From Spirochaetaceae bacterium (GTDB lineage: Bacteria > Spirochaetota > Spirochaetia > Treponematales > Breznakiellaceae): 12,794 bases of DNA. The stretch lies in contig JAISZQ010000247.1 in the NCBI GenBank assembly GCA_031269165.1, positions 1 through 12,794 on the forward strand, read 5' to 3'. Each line of letters begins with the position of its first letter. Positions within the stretch are counted from its first letter, which is position 1. A program made the position numbers and the translations under genes. Shown piece by piece: positions 12,539-12,794 of this stretch. The notes beneath the pieces were generated by a model. The model ran no database searches, was not told the origin of the DNA, and saw nothing but the letters and a program-made list of their open reading frames with translations.

Positions 12539-12794
12539 TTAACAAGTATTGCACATCTGGTACCGTATTCCACGCTTTCGTTTTTCACATTCAAGACGTT
12601 TTGCTATGTGCTCGTAATCTTCAAGTATATGCAAACCCAGATTTGCCCTCAGTACCAAATTAATGAACGCCGTTTCCCGCCATATACTGCGCCTGGTATT
12701 CGTTCTGGTTGCAGGGGGAAAAAGAAGCCTTCGCTATGAAGGCTTCGATTAACAAAGCAACCATTATCTTGCCGTTCAGCCACGCCTGCGAAGC
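12539..12794 (-). pseudogene. C-terminal part of an IS4-type transposase, frameshifted and cut by the window end
   Basis: The gene enters from the right edge. In the frame starting at 12794 the minus strand reads ASQAWLNGKIMVALLIEAF, then IAKASFSP. After a shift of one base it continues as TRTNTRRSIWRETAFINLVL, then RANLGLHILEDYEHIAKRLE, then CEKRKRGIRYQMCNTC and a stop at 12539. The WLxGKxxxALLIE helix and the RSIWRE motif are typical of the end of IS4-family DDE transposases, which cut and paste the element. The first frame alone would end at 12660. The shift falls in a run of five T and five C on the coding strand (12714-12723); one C fewer would join the two parts. A terminator-like stem (12724-12746) overlaps the coding part. 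Decay, a programmed frameshift or a sequence error are all possible. Confidence 0.75.

Noticed and set aside
11981..12739. A 252-codon rightward open frame overlapping the end of the PLP-enzyme gene
   Set aside because: It is an out-of-frame reading of the enzyme gene that then runs through repeats and the antisense of the transposase remnant.
12717..12746. Leftward intrinsic terminator (gaagcctt stem followed by five T)
   Set aside because: The stem and T-run look right, but they lie inside the transposase coding sequence, 5' of the conserved RSIWRE part, so a true terminator role is doubtful.

Overview
The window looks like a repeat-rich stretch of a bacterial chromosome of roughly balanced to moderately high GC. 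The style of several proteins (the small Cro/C1-type regulator, the HigB-like toxin with its HTH antitoxin, the MBOAT/SGNH-like pair) and the many short palindromic repeats remind me of gut-associated spirochaetes of the Treponema group. That placement is recognition from memory, not a search, and should be held loosely.

Layout from left to right. Positions 1-299 hold about three imperfect 62-65 bp tandem units, one of them interrupted by a 94-bp palindromic insert. Next come three leftward genes: a 1213-residue AddA-like helicase-nuclease (300-3941), then, after a gap, a two-gene unit of a Cof-type HAD phosphatase (4167-4979) and a maltose/galactoside-type O-acetyltransferase (4987-5595). 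A 451-bp repeat-laden spacer leads to a leftward Cro/C1-type regulator (6047-6370). Divergent from it is a rightward pair: an MBOAT O-acyltransferase (6572-8344) and a membrane-anchored SGNH-like protein (8378-9325), a combination typical of acetylation of an extracytoplasmic polymer. Convergent to that pair is a leftward block: HigB-like toxin (10669-10935), overlapping HTH antitoxin (10320-10700) and an EstA-type esterase (9465-10280). At the right is a rightward trans-sulfuration PLP enzyme (11286-12419), followed by the C-terminal part of a leftward IS4-type transposase with a frameshift, cut by the window end (12539-12794).

The genes are mostly ordinary families. The unusual content is the repeat load and how it touches genes. 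A cluster of hairpins is built in frame into the MBOAT coding sequence as about 80 extra residues, and its GC-rich module recurs beyond the PLP-enzyme gene. A 57-bp dispersed repeat supplies both the last codons of the antitoxin and the ribosome binding site of the next gene. A short palindrome family built on TGTTCCAAAA occurs as three paired copies and two half copies, and one paired copy is flanked by a perfect 11-bp direct repeat as if it had been inserted. I see no rRNA, tRNA, CRISPR array or recognised riboswitch.
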